Shown here: positions 37,637 through 48,000 of the stretch, piece by piece
Layout of the letters: the number at the start of each line of letters is the position of its first letter
Position numbering within the stretch: position 1 is the stretch's first letter
Source: Sipunculus nudus
Taxonomy: Eukaryota; Annelida; Sipuncula; Golfingiida; Sipunculidae
Assembly: GCA_026874595.1 (NCBI GenBank)
Contig: CM049306.1
Span: forward strand, 55,148,019 to 55,212,018
Direction of reading: 5' to 3'
DNA length: 64,000 bases
Notes under the pieces: generated by a model
Databases searched by the model: none
Seen by the model: the letters and a program-made list of their open reading frames with translations, nothing else
What the model was told of the DNA's origin: nothing
Program-made: the position numbers and the translations under genes

Positions 37637-38162
37637 GTATTTATACACATATATATATACATATATAAAATTATACACAAATACATATATTTATATAATG
37701 AAATTTATGACAAAATAAATTTAAATAAATTGCATTTTCAATCATGTATATCATATCACATGTGTAATGCATGGATGTGTATGTGCAATATTTCCACCAA
37801 ATTCCGAGGTGTACATTAAGCAAATGAATGTTCAATTTCTTAAGCATGAAAATACTTTAAAATTTTACAAAATTAATGTCTATATGACAAATTTCCCGGT
37901 CATGTATATTAAACAAATTAACATCCGCCTTTTAACAAAATTTTATATAAAAAATTGAAGTTGGTTTTATGGACCAAATATAACTCACAATTGATTTCCT
38001 GTGACACTCTTGGTATCTTGATTGTTGTCTGCGCATGATATTTCAGATGGCTAGCTGAAGTCACTCTGCCTTCATTCACGTCCGAGCTTATATTAAATGA
38101 AAGTGTTTTGCCGGCTGGTTTTAAAGCTGTAACGTTATAACTCGCAAACAGGATGTCATGTT
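33524..38162 (-). CDS. Type I membrane receptor with modular ITIM/ITAM-like tyrosine tail (3' exons)
   Basis: Six minus-strand exons with GT/AG borders and consistent phases: 38,162-37,989 (extracellular), 36,696-36,531 (transmembrane), 36,014-35,898, 35,331-35,209, 34,293-34,171 and 33,647-33,524 (tail, stop TGA). The helix is [20 protein letters not shown] plus GLVVSAIIC, followed by the stop-transfer IRKR. The tail of about 165 residues has 12 tyrosines, seven in YxxL/I context. SEYTAL, SQYTTL and SQYDDV fit the ITIM consensus. YTKI-x7-YTTL across the last exon junction fits an ITAM. Such motifs, when phosphorylated by Src-family kinases, recruit SH2 proteins (SHP phosphatases, Syk-type kinases). 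Tail exons are duplicated modules. The extracellular ligand-binding part lies mostly upstream and was not identified, so the receptor family is unknown. Confidence 0.82.
33738..33965. repeat. (ATT)n microsatellite block in receptor intron
   Basis: Runs at 33,738-33,760, 33,808-33,855 and 33,886-33,938 with short interruptions (atcatc). Confidence 0.95.
34171..34293 (-). CDS. Receptor tail module 3 exon
   Basis: 123 nt, phase 2 on both sides, acceptor tttttaacag, donor GAG|gtgaga. Encodes [15 protein letters not shown], then the ITIM SEYTAL, then DGYTKIE. Shares ARNxxxYxxPxPS with module 1, showing common origin. Confidence 0.87.
34740..35010. mobile_element. hAT-like MITE family 1, degraded copy
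   Basis: CAGAGGCGAATCCAGGATTT followed by 'aggaaaaggaggggtctaac' and 'ggaggacttat' matches the inverted right half of 38,335-38,561. The other end runs into poly-C (34,964-34,984) and poly-T (34,987-35,010). Lies in a receptor intron. Confidence 0.55.
35209..35331 (-). CDS. Receptor tail module 2 exon
   Basis: 123 nt, phase 2-2, acceptor tttttggcag, donor ATAT|gtgagc. Encodes [19 protein letters not shown], then NPVYTQL and HVYDDTD. It has four tyrosines: YSEL, an extra YQEA, YTQL inside an NPxY (PTB-type) context, and YDDT. Confidence 0.87.
35548..35592. repeat. (AAT)n microsatellite
   Basis: About 15 AAT units in a receptor intron. Confidence 0.95.
35898..36014 (-). CDS. Receptor tail module 1 exon
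   Basis: 117 nt, phase 2-2, acceptor ctttgtttcag, donor GCAC|gtgagt. Encodes [15 protein letters not shown], then [13 protein letters not shown]. The third tyrosine of the module is absent. YTSP is a YxxP (Crk/Abl SH2-type) site. Confidence 0.87.
36225..36503. repeat. (AT)n/(AC)n microsatellites beside the TM exon
   Basis: AT runs at 36,225-36,264, 36,286-36,301 and 36,463-36,503 and a short AC run at 36,301-36,310, just 3' of the TM exon. Confidence 0.95.
36531..36696 (-). CDS. Receptor transmembrane exon
   Basis: 166 nt, acceptor tttctttatatag, donor AAGAG|gtgaga. Ser/Thr/Pro-rich juxtamembrane stalk ([19 protein letters not shown]), then about 28 hydrophobic residues, then ICIRKR. The positive residues after the helix orient the C-terminus to the cytoplasm. 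Confidence 0.9.
37433..37640. repeat. (AT)n microsatellite pair
   Basis: AT runs at 37,433-37,486 and 37,589-37,633 flank about 100 bp of unique sequence with 'tttcggtaaaacg' and 'ttcggcattcgg'. In a receptor intron. Confidence 0.95.
37989..38162 (-). CDS. Receptor extracellular exon
   Basis: 174 nt, phase 1 on both sides, as is typical of extracellular domain exons. Encodes [17 protein letters not shown], then [14 protein letters not shown] and a stretch ending VSQEIN. Two N-glycosylation sequons (NVT, NIS) fit an extracellular position. The beta-rich pattern could be half of an immunoglobulin-like or fibronectin-like domain, but no diagnostic Cys/Trp is present. The donor AATT|gtgagt is good. 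The acceptor (gattag) is weak and could instead be 4 bp away. Confidence 0.6.
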
Positions 38163-38334
38163 CTAATCTTCATTAACATCTGCAGGGTGAAGTCATCTCG
38201 CGGTTATTTTCGCTTTACCCATGCACCACACAAACTGAACAATAACTCGTTGTATCCACAGGACGTAATCTCTTGCCTATGTTAATACATGTCATGTATA
38301 AAAAAATTGATAATGAACGTACGGTGTATATCAC

Positions 38335-38561
38335 CAGAAGCGGATGCAGAGGGCGGGGTGGGGGGGGGGGGGGCTACAGGGTGTCCGGACGTCCCATTAT
38401 ATTTTTTATCATCCGCAGCAACCTTTTTGTAAGGGTTGCGGCCTTAGCCCCCCCCCCCCTTTTCCTGACCGTGGAACCCTTTTTTTAAGGGTTTTCATAT
38501 AAGTCCTCCTGCCCTAGGTTTGACCCCCCCCCCTTTTTTTTCCTAAATCCTGGATCCGCCC
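38335..38561. mobile_element. hAT-like MITE family 1, complete copy
   Basis: 227 bp; left end CAGAAGCGGATGCAG, right end inverted GGCGGATCCAGGATTTAGG. Flanked by TATATCAC and TTTATCAC, an 8-bp duplication with one mismatch. Internal poly-G and poly-C arms can pair over most of its length. Confidence 0.7.
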
Positions 38562-39332
38562 TTTATCACAGTACCAACAATACTTTTCCAAATCTTGGCT
38601 TTTTTAACAATATTGTAAGCGTTTTTGCTTCATATGCCGTGAAATTAACAGATTTTTTATTATTAAGAAGCATGTATACGTTTATTATGTATACCCACTT
38701 GTTTGATTCCGTTTAAAAATTAATGGTTCTTTGTTTATGCATGAACATGACTGTATGTGACATTCTTTGTCTAATTCTGTAAGAAATCGGTTGTTCATCT
38801 CGCTTGTAAATGAGTAACTCACTCATGTCGTCTTTTACTCTTAGCAAAAAAGCAAGGAAAATTTCGTATATTTTAATATTTCTTTCACTAATTCCTATGA
38901 TGAAAAATCATTAAGATAATTTGTATTGTGTCTGATTTTTACCATTCAGACACACTTTATTTTCTGGAGTTTAAATAGGAAGGATACATTCACCTGTACA
39001 CAATTCGAAATAAAAATGAACCCGGTGCGATCAGTGGAATAAAAAATAAACACAGAGCGCACGCCACCTGCCATGGTAGCCGAATAGCGCGCAACTTCAC
39101 AAATCAAGTTTCGTCAAGCTTCCAATCTGTGTTTCTTAATCCTTTCATGTTTTTCTTCTCCTTTTTTGGGGGTTGTTGTACACGATCGGATCTCTGGCCA
39201 TTCAGTCTTGTTTTGGTAAACAGACACATGTGGACTTTGTTTACTTACACTTTGGACCATATAACAATGTATATAGAAGTGGGTATCTGGAGACAGTTTT
39301 AGTCCATGTACCGTGATAGTTTTGCTGGGAAA

Positions 39333-39419
39333 CAGCGACGTCAATTTATCTTCAAACTGGGGGGGGGGGGGGGGGGGGTGACTCACATGCAGGCGTGAGA
39401 GAGTAATCAAAGTTGGGCG

Positions 39420-39476
<57 letters not shown>

Positions 39477-39684
39477 CTTTTATCGTCTGTGGGACACTTG
39501 TCAAATATGTTAAAAAATAAAGTGTAGGATAAAAGATTAAGATATATAATGTTTCATAGTAAAATGTAACAAAGTCTCTTGTTCTAATTATTATTATTTC
39601 ATTTTCAATTTATAAATATGATTTTCTAAATAACCATCCCCCCTTGCCCTCCCCCCCCCCCCCCCCCCGGTATTTATGCCCCTG
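39333..39684. mobile_element. hAT-like MITE family 2, copy with (AT)n core
   Basis: Left end CAGCGACGTCAATTTATCTTC, right end inverted CAGGGGCATAAATACC. Collinear with 27,441-27,820: poly-G, 'tgactc.ca', (AT)n at 39,423-39,473, 'gtct.t.gacac.t.tcaaatat', poly-C. Flanks CTGGGAAA/TTTGGAAA give 6 of 8 matches. Confidence 0.65.
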
Positions 39685-41044
39685 TTTGGAAACGTCTGTG
39701 TACAACCAAAAAACTATAACTATAACTATAGCGTGTGTTAATTCACATATTATTGTACATGTTTCTCTGCTTTAAACCTGCAATGCCCGTATAAACAATA
39801 GAGCGCGTACGGCAGCATATATAGGGATTTTTTTCTATACTGAGTCCGGTTCCTCCTAAACTTATTGCGGTCTTCACTAAACCTCGAGCTCGGAGGTCAG
39901 GATTCGTGAAATCGTACTCGATTGCGACTGTCACTTGGCTCTGGTAGCTATACAGTTATAACAGAAATATAATATACCGTCGAGTATTTCTGTAAAATAT
40001 AAAATGGGATAGACTATACAGGAAATTCGATCATGAAATTTCAGATCATATTTCTACACATCTAACTACAAAGAAACACTTAATTAAGTGAAACGCATAT
40101 GTGAACTAGTAAAAATTCACGTACAATTATATAAACAATTGGAGGTGGCTAACTGCCGGCGGTGCTGGTTGTTTAGTCCAAAGGTTGGGGAAACTCAATT
40201 ACCTTGCCTTCAGTTGAAATACTGCAGGCTAGATTGCTGGCATAAGAATATATGCTCTAATTGGAAGTGGGTAAAATTACATGTGCTTATATGCATGTAA
40301 TTATATACAAGTGTGTGTATATTAAGTTTAAAACTGCCTGCAGGGAAAATTTACCGGCATAAAAACATGCTTTAATTTGTAATTTTCATTTGATTAAAAC
40401 ACTGTTTTGACAAACTGCAAGCTTGCTGGCTAACAAAATTAGGTGTTTGTTAAGTCTATATGTAAAGATAACAATGTGTAGATAGTGATCATTCACATCT
40501 TTTAATTTGTGCCATTTCCTTGGTAGTCTAGTTTTAAATCTCATGATGTATTTGCTGTGATTTTTTAAAGAATTCTTCTTCTGGATCTGTGTGAACCTAG
40601 CAAAATGTTAATATCTCTTAAACCAAAGAGAAGTTTACCTTGAAGTTACCTCGCCATTAACATCAAAGGATAAGCAAGAGTATTTTATCAAAGGTAATCA
40701 AATTTGGGACTGCAGCTCATGAAAAATCGGCTGCGCATATATATATGCTTGTGAGCAAACAAACAGCGAATTTTTTCCAGATATGTCAAATCAAAACATA
40801 AGCAGATAATTTCATCAAAGGTAATCGAATGTGACCTTGAGAAAAGCATCTCAAGCATTTTAACATCCCTTGAAGGAAGCAGTTATAGGCCTATCTAAAC
40901 TACTGGCAAGGAACTAGCATGCCCAGGTAAATTTCCGGCAGTTTAGCCCGTGGACTAAACAAAAGGAACTTCCGCCCCGTCCTTAAATAAAATTGAATTT
41001 TTTATAAATATTGTTATTTATTGGACTCCAACAGGGACTTTGAC

Positions 41045-41175
41045 TGGATATTTAACAGACTCGGACTCGTCGGTGGTGGAATTTGACTCAAACCTCAAGA
41101 ATTAGGGCTTCATTGGTTTCGACCAGTCTGGACTCGAATTTGCACTCGGACACAGAAAGTGTAGGCTCGACCAAA
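41045..41175. repeat. GACTCGGACTCG-rich low-complexity repeat
   Basis: Many ACTCGGACTCG/GGACTCGAATT words on alternating strands over about 130 bp. Family unknown. Confidence 0.4.
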
Positions 41176-42279
41176 ACACTGTTAAATATAAGTAGCTTCC
41201 TTGTACAGTGCTGGTTTTCTGGTAATATTTAGGGCATCATATATCATCATTCTAACTGTATTGAGCGGAACTGTTTCGTTAGATAAGGCCCTAGGGTCTT
41301 TGTGATAACCATGAGAAACCACACCGTGATTCTTGAGGAGCAGAGCCGAGCCAGATTTACATACGGGGGGGGGGGGGAGAGGGGGTGTATGACTGGGTTC
41401 CGCAAGATGGGTCCGCAAGATCTTAAAATGGGCCAGACCCAATAAATGATCAACAATATCTAAGAATTAGGTTTGGAAATGTCGCGAAAGGTAAGACTAA
41501 TATCGGTTATGAGTTCAGATCCATCTGAAGATGGTCAGGCCCAATAACCGATTATTAGTCAACAATATAAACTCGGCACATGCACGCAAATCTTCCGATT
41601 TTCATTTACAGATACTGATAGTATTTTATATACATTTATTATCTGTAATAAATACACTAATTTATGTTCATAATAAAAATCAATGTATCATTAATAACAT
41701 TCAACAAATACTGAAATCCATGTACAAGGTACAGAACCTTTGCGGGCTTTAACGAAATAAATTTACATGCTAGTCTATAGACAAAACTGCAGTGACAGGT
41801 TACTTACAAGTGGATTTAAGAATTGATGCCGCTCCGCATGCCTTGTGATAAGATATTAACTCATACAGTTAGGTACCCTGACCCACCACTCAGACATCTC
41901 ATGACTGCAAAATAAAGACAACCAATCGCCTTTTTCGTTCGCTCTCTCCCCCTTTCTGTAATAGGCACCCATTTGATTTCATTTTATTTTTTTTTTAATT
42001 TACAGTTCATTTTTTTATAAATGCCTCGGCGATGTAGGTGTTTATTCGAAGAATCAGTTAAATATACAAATTAAAGTACTCGGGGATCAAATATGAACGT
42101 TTATTTCAACTTTTTATTCTTTTTTTATTCAAAGCTGTAAGCATTCATCGGTAGCTCACGATCGGATATTGGGTCTGACCTATCCGAAGATGGGCGGCGC
42201 ATCTTCCAATGGGCGAATATATCCGATAGGTTATTAGGTCAGACCGATCTTAAGATGGGTCAGAATGGAAGAAGGCGCG

Positions 42280-42287
42280 CGACATAT

Positions 42288-42359
<72 letters not shown>

Positions 42360-42490
42360 ATATATGTAGATATGAATTTATGTGTGTATACAAGAGGTTG
42401 TCCCAACTTTGATTACCCTTCCACGCATGACGCATGCCAGTCGCATCCCCCCCCCCATTGACCCATTGAAGATAAATTGACTCCACCGAG
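42280..42490. mobile_element. hAT-like MITE family 2, inverted partial copy
   Basis: Read on the minus strand: 'gtcaatttatcttcaa', poly-G, 'gatgcgactggcatgcgtcatgcg', 'taatcaaagttggg', then (AT)n at 42,292-42,346, in the same order as the 39.3-kb copy. The far end is missing. Confidence 0.55.
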
Positions 42491-42604
42491 TATACAGGGG
42501 AGGGGGGGGGGGAAGGGATTACATTCGTTCAGAAAATATATAAACTGTACTCAGTGGTATTCTGTATTTTAATTTTATTCACTTTTGAAATTTTAAAGTG
42601 AATT

Positions 42605-42690
42605 CTGCATCCAGCTAGCTCCTGACGTCCGCTTAAAAAATTAGAACCCATTTATTCCAGGTTCTATACTTGGAGCTGGATGCATAGTGT
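42605..42690. repeat. Imperfect hairpin sequence
   Basis: Outer arms 'tgcatccagct..ctcc' and 'ggagctggatgca', inner arms 'agaacc' and 'ggttct', could form a long two-tier hairpin. Function unknown. Confidence 0.55.
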
Positions 42691-42804
42691 TATACAGCAT
42701 TCTCTTTGGTCTTATTACACTTATTTTCCGTGTGCCAACTCTTGTGGTGAAACCCGGAGAATGGTGCTATAAAAGTAGCGGTTAAAACGAAGGAGATATA
42801 GCAC

Positions 42805-43670
42805 GAATGCAGCATATAAACGCTGTGTCAAGAGTGTACAAGGGAATGTGAAAATGGTGGAATCATGACTGGGGTTCCACTTTCGGTTAATATATATATA
42901 TATATATAATAATCATGATTTTGTCACGTACAGAATATATACATAGGTTTCATAATATCATATCTGCTCTGACGTGCAACATAATAAAAAAATAGCCTGA
43001 ATAGCCAGGTGAAAATACGAGACCCCCCGCCCCTGCTAATTCCGATTTGATCACCGAAATTCAATATAATAACTTGGTCTGTTTAATTAAAAGTTCCAAA
43101 ATATCTTAGAACCTTAAATGCATAAAATGAAAGTTTAGACTGTCAATGTCCGACTGACATAATCCAGTGGCGGATTCCCCCCCCCCCCCCCCCGAATCGC
43201 CACAACCTTTTCTCTCGGGTTTCAAACCAACTATGACATGTGATTTACAAGTATGTTGGGTTATCAGGGGGGGATATGCACAATGCTGGTCCATGGATGG
43301 ACGGACTTCTTCTGGGGGCCTTCTCCACACATGAGATCTGTCTGTGAAGTTCCAGGACAGACTGACCCTGTGCCCAGGTTCCTACGGTGGGGTGTAGCGG
43401 AGCGCCACCTTGTAATTGTGCAAGATACTATTCATTGGCCAAATCCAGTATTTTGAGCGCCATCTCCCGGGTAAACAGTCAACGAGGATTCGTTGACACA
43501 CGTTTGAGGTCAGTAAACAGGCCTTTGGGAAGAAATGTATGTATCACAATAAACGAAAGAATTATCACTCGAAGCAAAATTATTATCGACTGGTTCAGTT
43601 TTTCAATTTCAATTAAAGAAATTACGCTAAAATTGTAAAGTTGTTTTGCTTTAACCGGTAGATGGCGTTA
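42805..43670. repeat. Duplicated block upstream of QARS1, copy 1
   Basis: Collinear with 44,045-44,903. Shared blocks: 'gtgtacaagggaatgtgaaa', 'catatctgctctgac', 'gacatgtgatt.acaagtat', 'gaggtcagt', 'gggaagaaatgtat', 'attatcactcgaagcaa' and 'ccggtagatggcgtt'. Offset is about 1,230 bp. Divergence includes many indels. No conserved coding frame. Confidence 0.85.
43457..43667. mobile_element. MITE-like unit with GCGCCATCT ends, copy 1
   Basis: Left end GCGCCATCTCCCGGGTAAAC, right end inverted CGCCATCTACCGGTTAAAGC: near-perfect 18-bp inverted ends 211 bp apart. No target duplication could be assigned. Superfamily unknown. Confidence 0.55.
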
Positions 43671-44044
43671 ATTATTTGATACGAAGCACCCCCCCCCCCC
43701 CCCCCCCCGCTGGGCAATTGTAATCATTTTTATCAGAGACTATTTCTTATTTTTTTTCTTTATTTTATTGAAACAACTTATATACAAATACAAAAACATA
43801 CAGTAGACATATATAAAAAGATACAAATACATTCACATGGACGGACATATAGCAAATTATGTATTATTTTCAGCTGCCATCAAACAAATATCCCCTTTCA
43901 ACTAAAAAATAAAAGCTGAAAACCTTAGGAATCGTCAAGGGAAAAGCGTGTGCCTGCTCAATGATCATGCATACTTTTGAAATAATTAGTTTGTCATTTT
44001 CCAACATTTGATACAGACAGTAAAACTTTCGATCTACATCTCAG

Positions 44045-44903
44045 CCATCTCGGCGTATAACCGCTACGTGAGGAGTGTACAAGGGAATGTGAAAATGGTG
44101 GAATCATGACTGGGCTTCCACTTTCGGTTAAATTATGTATAATAATCATGTTTTTTGTCACGTACAGAATAAAAAAAATTAGGAGGCTTCTTAATATCAT
44201 ATCTGCTCTGACATGTACTGAAATAAAAAAAAATAGCCTGAAAGGCCAGGTTAAAATACACGCTCCAACATCTCCGCTAATTCCCCTTTCAGCACCTCAA
44301 TTCAATATGAACTTGATCTGTTTAAGTATTTTTAACTGTAACATTTCTTTGAACCTCCTTTTGGAATCAAATGCTCTTTTGGAATTTCATTTTAAAATGT
44401 GCGATATTGCTCAGCACAAAATGGTTTTAAATGCTTAAACGAAAAGATTGGACTGTCGATGTTCGACTGCCATGATCAAGTAACGATCCGGGGGGGGGGG
44501 GGGGGTGGAGGGGGGTTCCAGACTTCCAGGTAACATACCAAATTTGACATGTGATTGACAAGTATGTTGGATTTCCGGGGGGGGGGCAAATGTTCAATGC
44601 TTGTCAATGGATGGGCAGATCTCTTCTGAACGATGTAATGAAGCAGGTTTGTGAAGACAGATTTCATCGGGCACAATTGTATTTTTTTAGCGCCATCTAC
44701 CGGGTAAACTTTCAACGACGATTCGTTGGCATACATTTGAGGTCAGTGAGCGGGCTTTGGGAAGAAATGTATATATCACAATAAACGAAACAATTATCAC
44801 TCGAAGCAATAGTATTAATCTATCGGTTCAGTTTATCATTTTCAACAACAAGAAATAGTCTAAATAAGTGAAATTTGTTATGCTTAAGCCGGTAGATGGC
44901 GTT
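44045..44903. repeat. Duplicated block upstream of QARS1, copy 2
   Basis: Second copy of the ~850-bp unit (see 42,805-43,670). Its right edge lies about 70 bp before the QARS1 start codon, so the synthetase promoter is partly built on this duplicated sequence. Confidence 0.85.
44690..44901. mobile_element. MITE-like unit with GCGCCATCT ends, copy 2
   Basis: 212 bp with left end GCGCCATCTACCGGGTAAAC and right end inverted CGCCATCTACCGGCTTAAGC. Directly adjacent to the QARS1 promoter. Confidence 0.55.
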
Positions 44904-44982
44904 TGGGGATGAAAACAAATGCGCCATCTGGCGGGAGTTACAAGTAACAGCGCGCACGTTGCGTGAGAAACATGGCGGACGG
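44894..44982 (+). promoter_or_regulatory. QARS1 proximal promoter with YY1-like ATGGCG cores
   Basis: There is no TATA box. ATGGCG or its complement occurs at 44,896-44,901, 44,920-44,925 and across the start codon (aaacATGGCGGac). AANATGGCGGC is the known YY1 site often placed at the start of metazoan housekeeping genes. Binding is inferred from the motif alone. The local GC content is higher than in the flanks. Confidence 0.4.
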
Positions 44983-45085
44983 GGTCGTCAGTCTGTTTAC
45001 CGGCATTGGCCTGAGTGAACAGAAGGCAAAAGAAACGTTAAAAAATGAAGCTGTGTCACAGAATCTTAAGCAAATCATTGAAGAG
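44972..45085 (+). CDS. QARS1: QARS1 exon 1 (residues 1-38)
   Basis: ATG in a good context (gaaacATGG). Encodes [20 protein letters not shown] and [18 protein letters not shown], the first helices of the GlnRS N-terminal domain. Donor GAG|gtaaat. Confidence 0.95.
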
Positions 45086-48000
45086 GTAAATTTGGCATAT
45101 TTGATTCCTTTTGCCAACCATACAAGAAATAATAAGTCCAAAACCGGCCGGTGCTTTGCGGTACAGTGTGAAACTTACTGTGCCTTGCCTGGACTGCCAG
45201 GTTGAGTCACATGGCTCAGTGAGTGTTGCAGAGTGTCTGTGACGTTTATTCAGGGGCGTATAACAATTACACAGACATAGCTATGTATTACACTGCAACC
45301 CAACTTTAATTTTTGACTTCTTATTGTTAATTATGAGGTAGATCTGTGTGTATATTGACATTTAATATTATCTCAAAATTATCTGAACCCTGTCACTAGT
45401 CAGTCTAGTAGTGTTAGTTACTGTTATTATATATAGTCCTTTTTGTACTAATGTCGAATGCCTCGTGCACCTCATTTTGAGCGACACTACAGGTAGTACA
45501 CATTTAATGTTTAATCAAAGGCTTTTGTAGGTTAATCGAATTAATCCCATGACAATGTTCGTCTCATGTAACTCTTATTCTGTAAGACTGAAATAGTATA
45601 CAATAATTTAACCTTTCTTCACATGATTTATCATGCTCATATCCCATGGTGTGTGAGGTGTTCGACAGTCACTCCGTCATTTTAACCACCTGCTGTCCTA
45701 CTGGTTTTTGTAGAAAATTTTCTCAAAAGTTTATATTTCTCAATTGAGTCAATTATTTCCTAATAAACAACATATGGAGGTGACAACCTTATATGGGCAC
45801 ATAGTAAAAGAAATCTCAGAAAATTTGAAATTTGACTGTAGTAGTTTAAACTCTCAGAATAGCAGTTATATATCACTTACTTGTGTATGATTCAGCTATT
45901 TTGATCGGTAAAATTAAAACTGTTTTGTACAACAGCTGGTTCTGCACAGAAGGGATAAGATGCTTAAATCATTCCCCAAAGTCAGATTATCACCCCTCAG
46001 TTTAACAGGCATACTCAGACTGACAGTTTATGTACGATCACTTTTATCACATGATTGTTGTGGACTTTGATGCACAGCTGATGCAAGAGTTGATCACAGC
46101 AGGATAATCAGTGATGCAACATTGATACAGGTCTGTTATAAATAAACATGTTGACTTCAAGTTTACTATCATTAGCCTCTGATAGTCTTAGGACACTCAA
46201 GGTGTGGTGGAAAACAGGGTGGCCTGTAAACCGAGATAAAGTGTCCATTTGTTGATAGCAGAAGTTGCACTGTAGATAGCTTTCTTGGCAACAGAACGCT
46301 GAATTTGTGGTCTGTTTGATGTTTGGAGAAGGGAAGACCATGCCAAAAAAAATTGTAAGTACAGTGGAAGACCATGCCAAAAAAATTGTAAGCACAGTGG
46401 AAGACCATGCCAAAGAAATTGTGAGTACATTTGAAGACCATGCCAAAAAATTGTAAGTACATTGGAGTGGTGTTTTCCCTAAAACATTGCTTGGAAAAAC
46501 AAACTTTTGGAAAATCTATCAAGGTTCTAGCGGCAAGTTCGTACAACAGGTAATGATTACCTTAAGGCCATTTTACCCGGGGAACACAGTGTTCCTTTTC
46601 AAACTGTGTAATTAACAACCAGGACGTAAAAAAAAGTATGGCATTTATTGCAGAGCATGATTGGCAGACATCAGTCTAACCTGCTTTGTGTGATTGTATG
46701 CCCTTTTTACAACAAATTCAAGGGATTGATAGGTCAAATGACATCACCATTGGTGAAGCTTGCTTAGTTTATTTTACAACCCAAAGGCAGCGCCAGTGCA
46801 GCACACATACAGCAAGTGTAACTAAGGCAAGGGAATTAAAAGTTTTTGAACAATTGTAGAGCCCACTTATAAAAATGAACAATTTATAATTTTTCTTTGA
46901 GTCAGTGGTATCTGGCAACTTCATTCCATATTAGACAAGTTTCTCTCTGCTATTTTTTATATCACTCGTTAATATCAGTAAAAGTGGATCTGCCAATGTT
47001 GTAATTGATTGCTACGATGGCAGGTTTGTACCACAGTCAACTTGTCATCTAAGTATAACACTGTCCATTTTCTCTTCTTTGATTCCATATCTCTGCCAAA
47101 TGGCAGCTATGGGATCTTGTTAGAGTAGTGTTCTTCTCGACAGAAAAAGTGAAATGAAAAATACCAGTAAGATGAATAATGGCAAGTTTCAAGTAAATGG
47201 CACAATTGCTTACGGGAGTGAACTGCTCATTTGTATCACCAGGCTTGCATGCAACAGCTGCACGGATACACCTGCTCAAGCCTAACTGCTCATTTATTTG
47301 GCCTGACATCCTAGCCTAAGCCAACAGTTATGCCTGCTTGAGTACTAACTAGATATCATATGGTTGATAACACACAAGCGCTCTTGGATAAACTGTTCAG
47401 CAGCTTTCTAGGGGTATAGAGGGCCTAGCATTGCGCTACAAGCTGAAGTTTTCACACCTTTGCCCAGGTAAAAACATCTGCACAGAACTAATTAACTAAA
47501 TTCACAAGTGGGCTTAAAACCAGATGGTGTCCCCTTCTGTGCATGAATTTTGTGGGATTTTTATTGAGGTGAGAAGCTATTGGTTAATATGTTTAGCGAG
47601 TTTCATGAAAATCCATAGGATTTTTGGTAAGTCACCATGATACCTCCTAAGGGCACTGACCTCATTGAATATGCGTGGATTTTGCTGGAAATCAAACTTA
47701 GGTGAGGTATTATGATTAACATTTCTGTTGGGTTTTATCAAAATCCATCATATTCCTTGTAAGTTATTGCAGTGACCCCACACAGTAGCCTAGTGACCTC
47801 TGACCTTATTAAATATGCGTGGTTTTGCCCAAAATCACAATCGGGCAAGATAATCTATTGGTAAGTAGTTATAGTGAAAATTCATCAAAGCCCCGGAAGG
47901 TGACAAAGTGACAAAGTTTGCGGACTGTGAGTATCCCGTCAAGTCACTTGACAAGCCACATGTCACAGCTTGTTTAATGGTGTGTAATGTATGAATTGGG

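Larger units (their letters stand above)
38170..44900. other. Transposon-rich interval between receptor exons and QARS1
   Basis: No confident exon. The 5' exons of the receptor should lie here or beyond on the minus strand. A possible fragment (about 39,957-39,893, encoding YQSQVTVAIEYDFTNPDLRA) is open and phase-compatible, but its donor (gtttag) is poor. The rest is MITEs, microsatellites, G/C tracts and a duplicated block. Confidence 0.5.

Noticed and set aside
39250-39410. Minus-strand open frame with FN3-like text (SKTITVHGLKLSPDTHFYIH) and a gtaagt donor, as a receptor exon
   Set aside because: Its start crosses the left end of the MITE at 39,333 and uses a poly-C acceptor inside the transposon. 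The donor leaves a phase that does not fit the exon at 37,989.
41182-41442. Minus-strand open frame with a poly-proline run
   Set aside because: The prolines come from a poly-G/C tract and the rest has no domain or splice support.
33188-42347. Many IYIYIY and YYYY or NNNN open frames
   Set aside because: Direct translations of (AT)n and (ATT)n microsatellites.
42805-44903. A duplicated gene upstream of QARS1
   Set aside because: The two copies share no conserved reading frame; indels between them are not multiples of three.
46172-46546. Minus-strand frames with repeated [11 protein letters not shown]
   Set aside because: Antisense reading of the ~37-bp intronic minisatellite.
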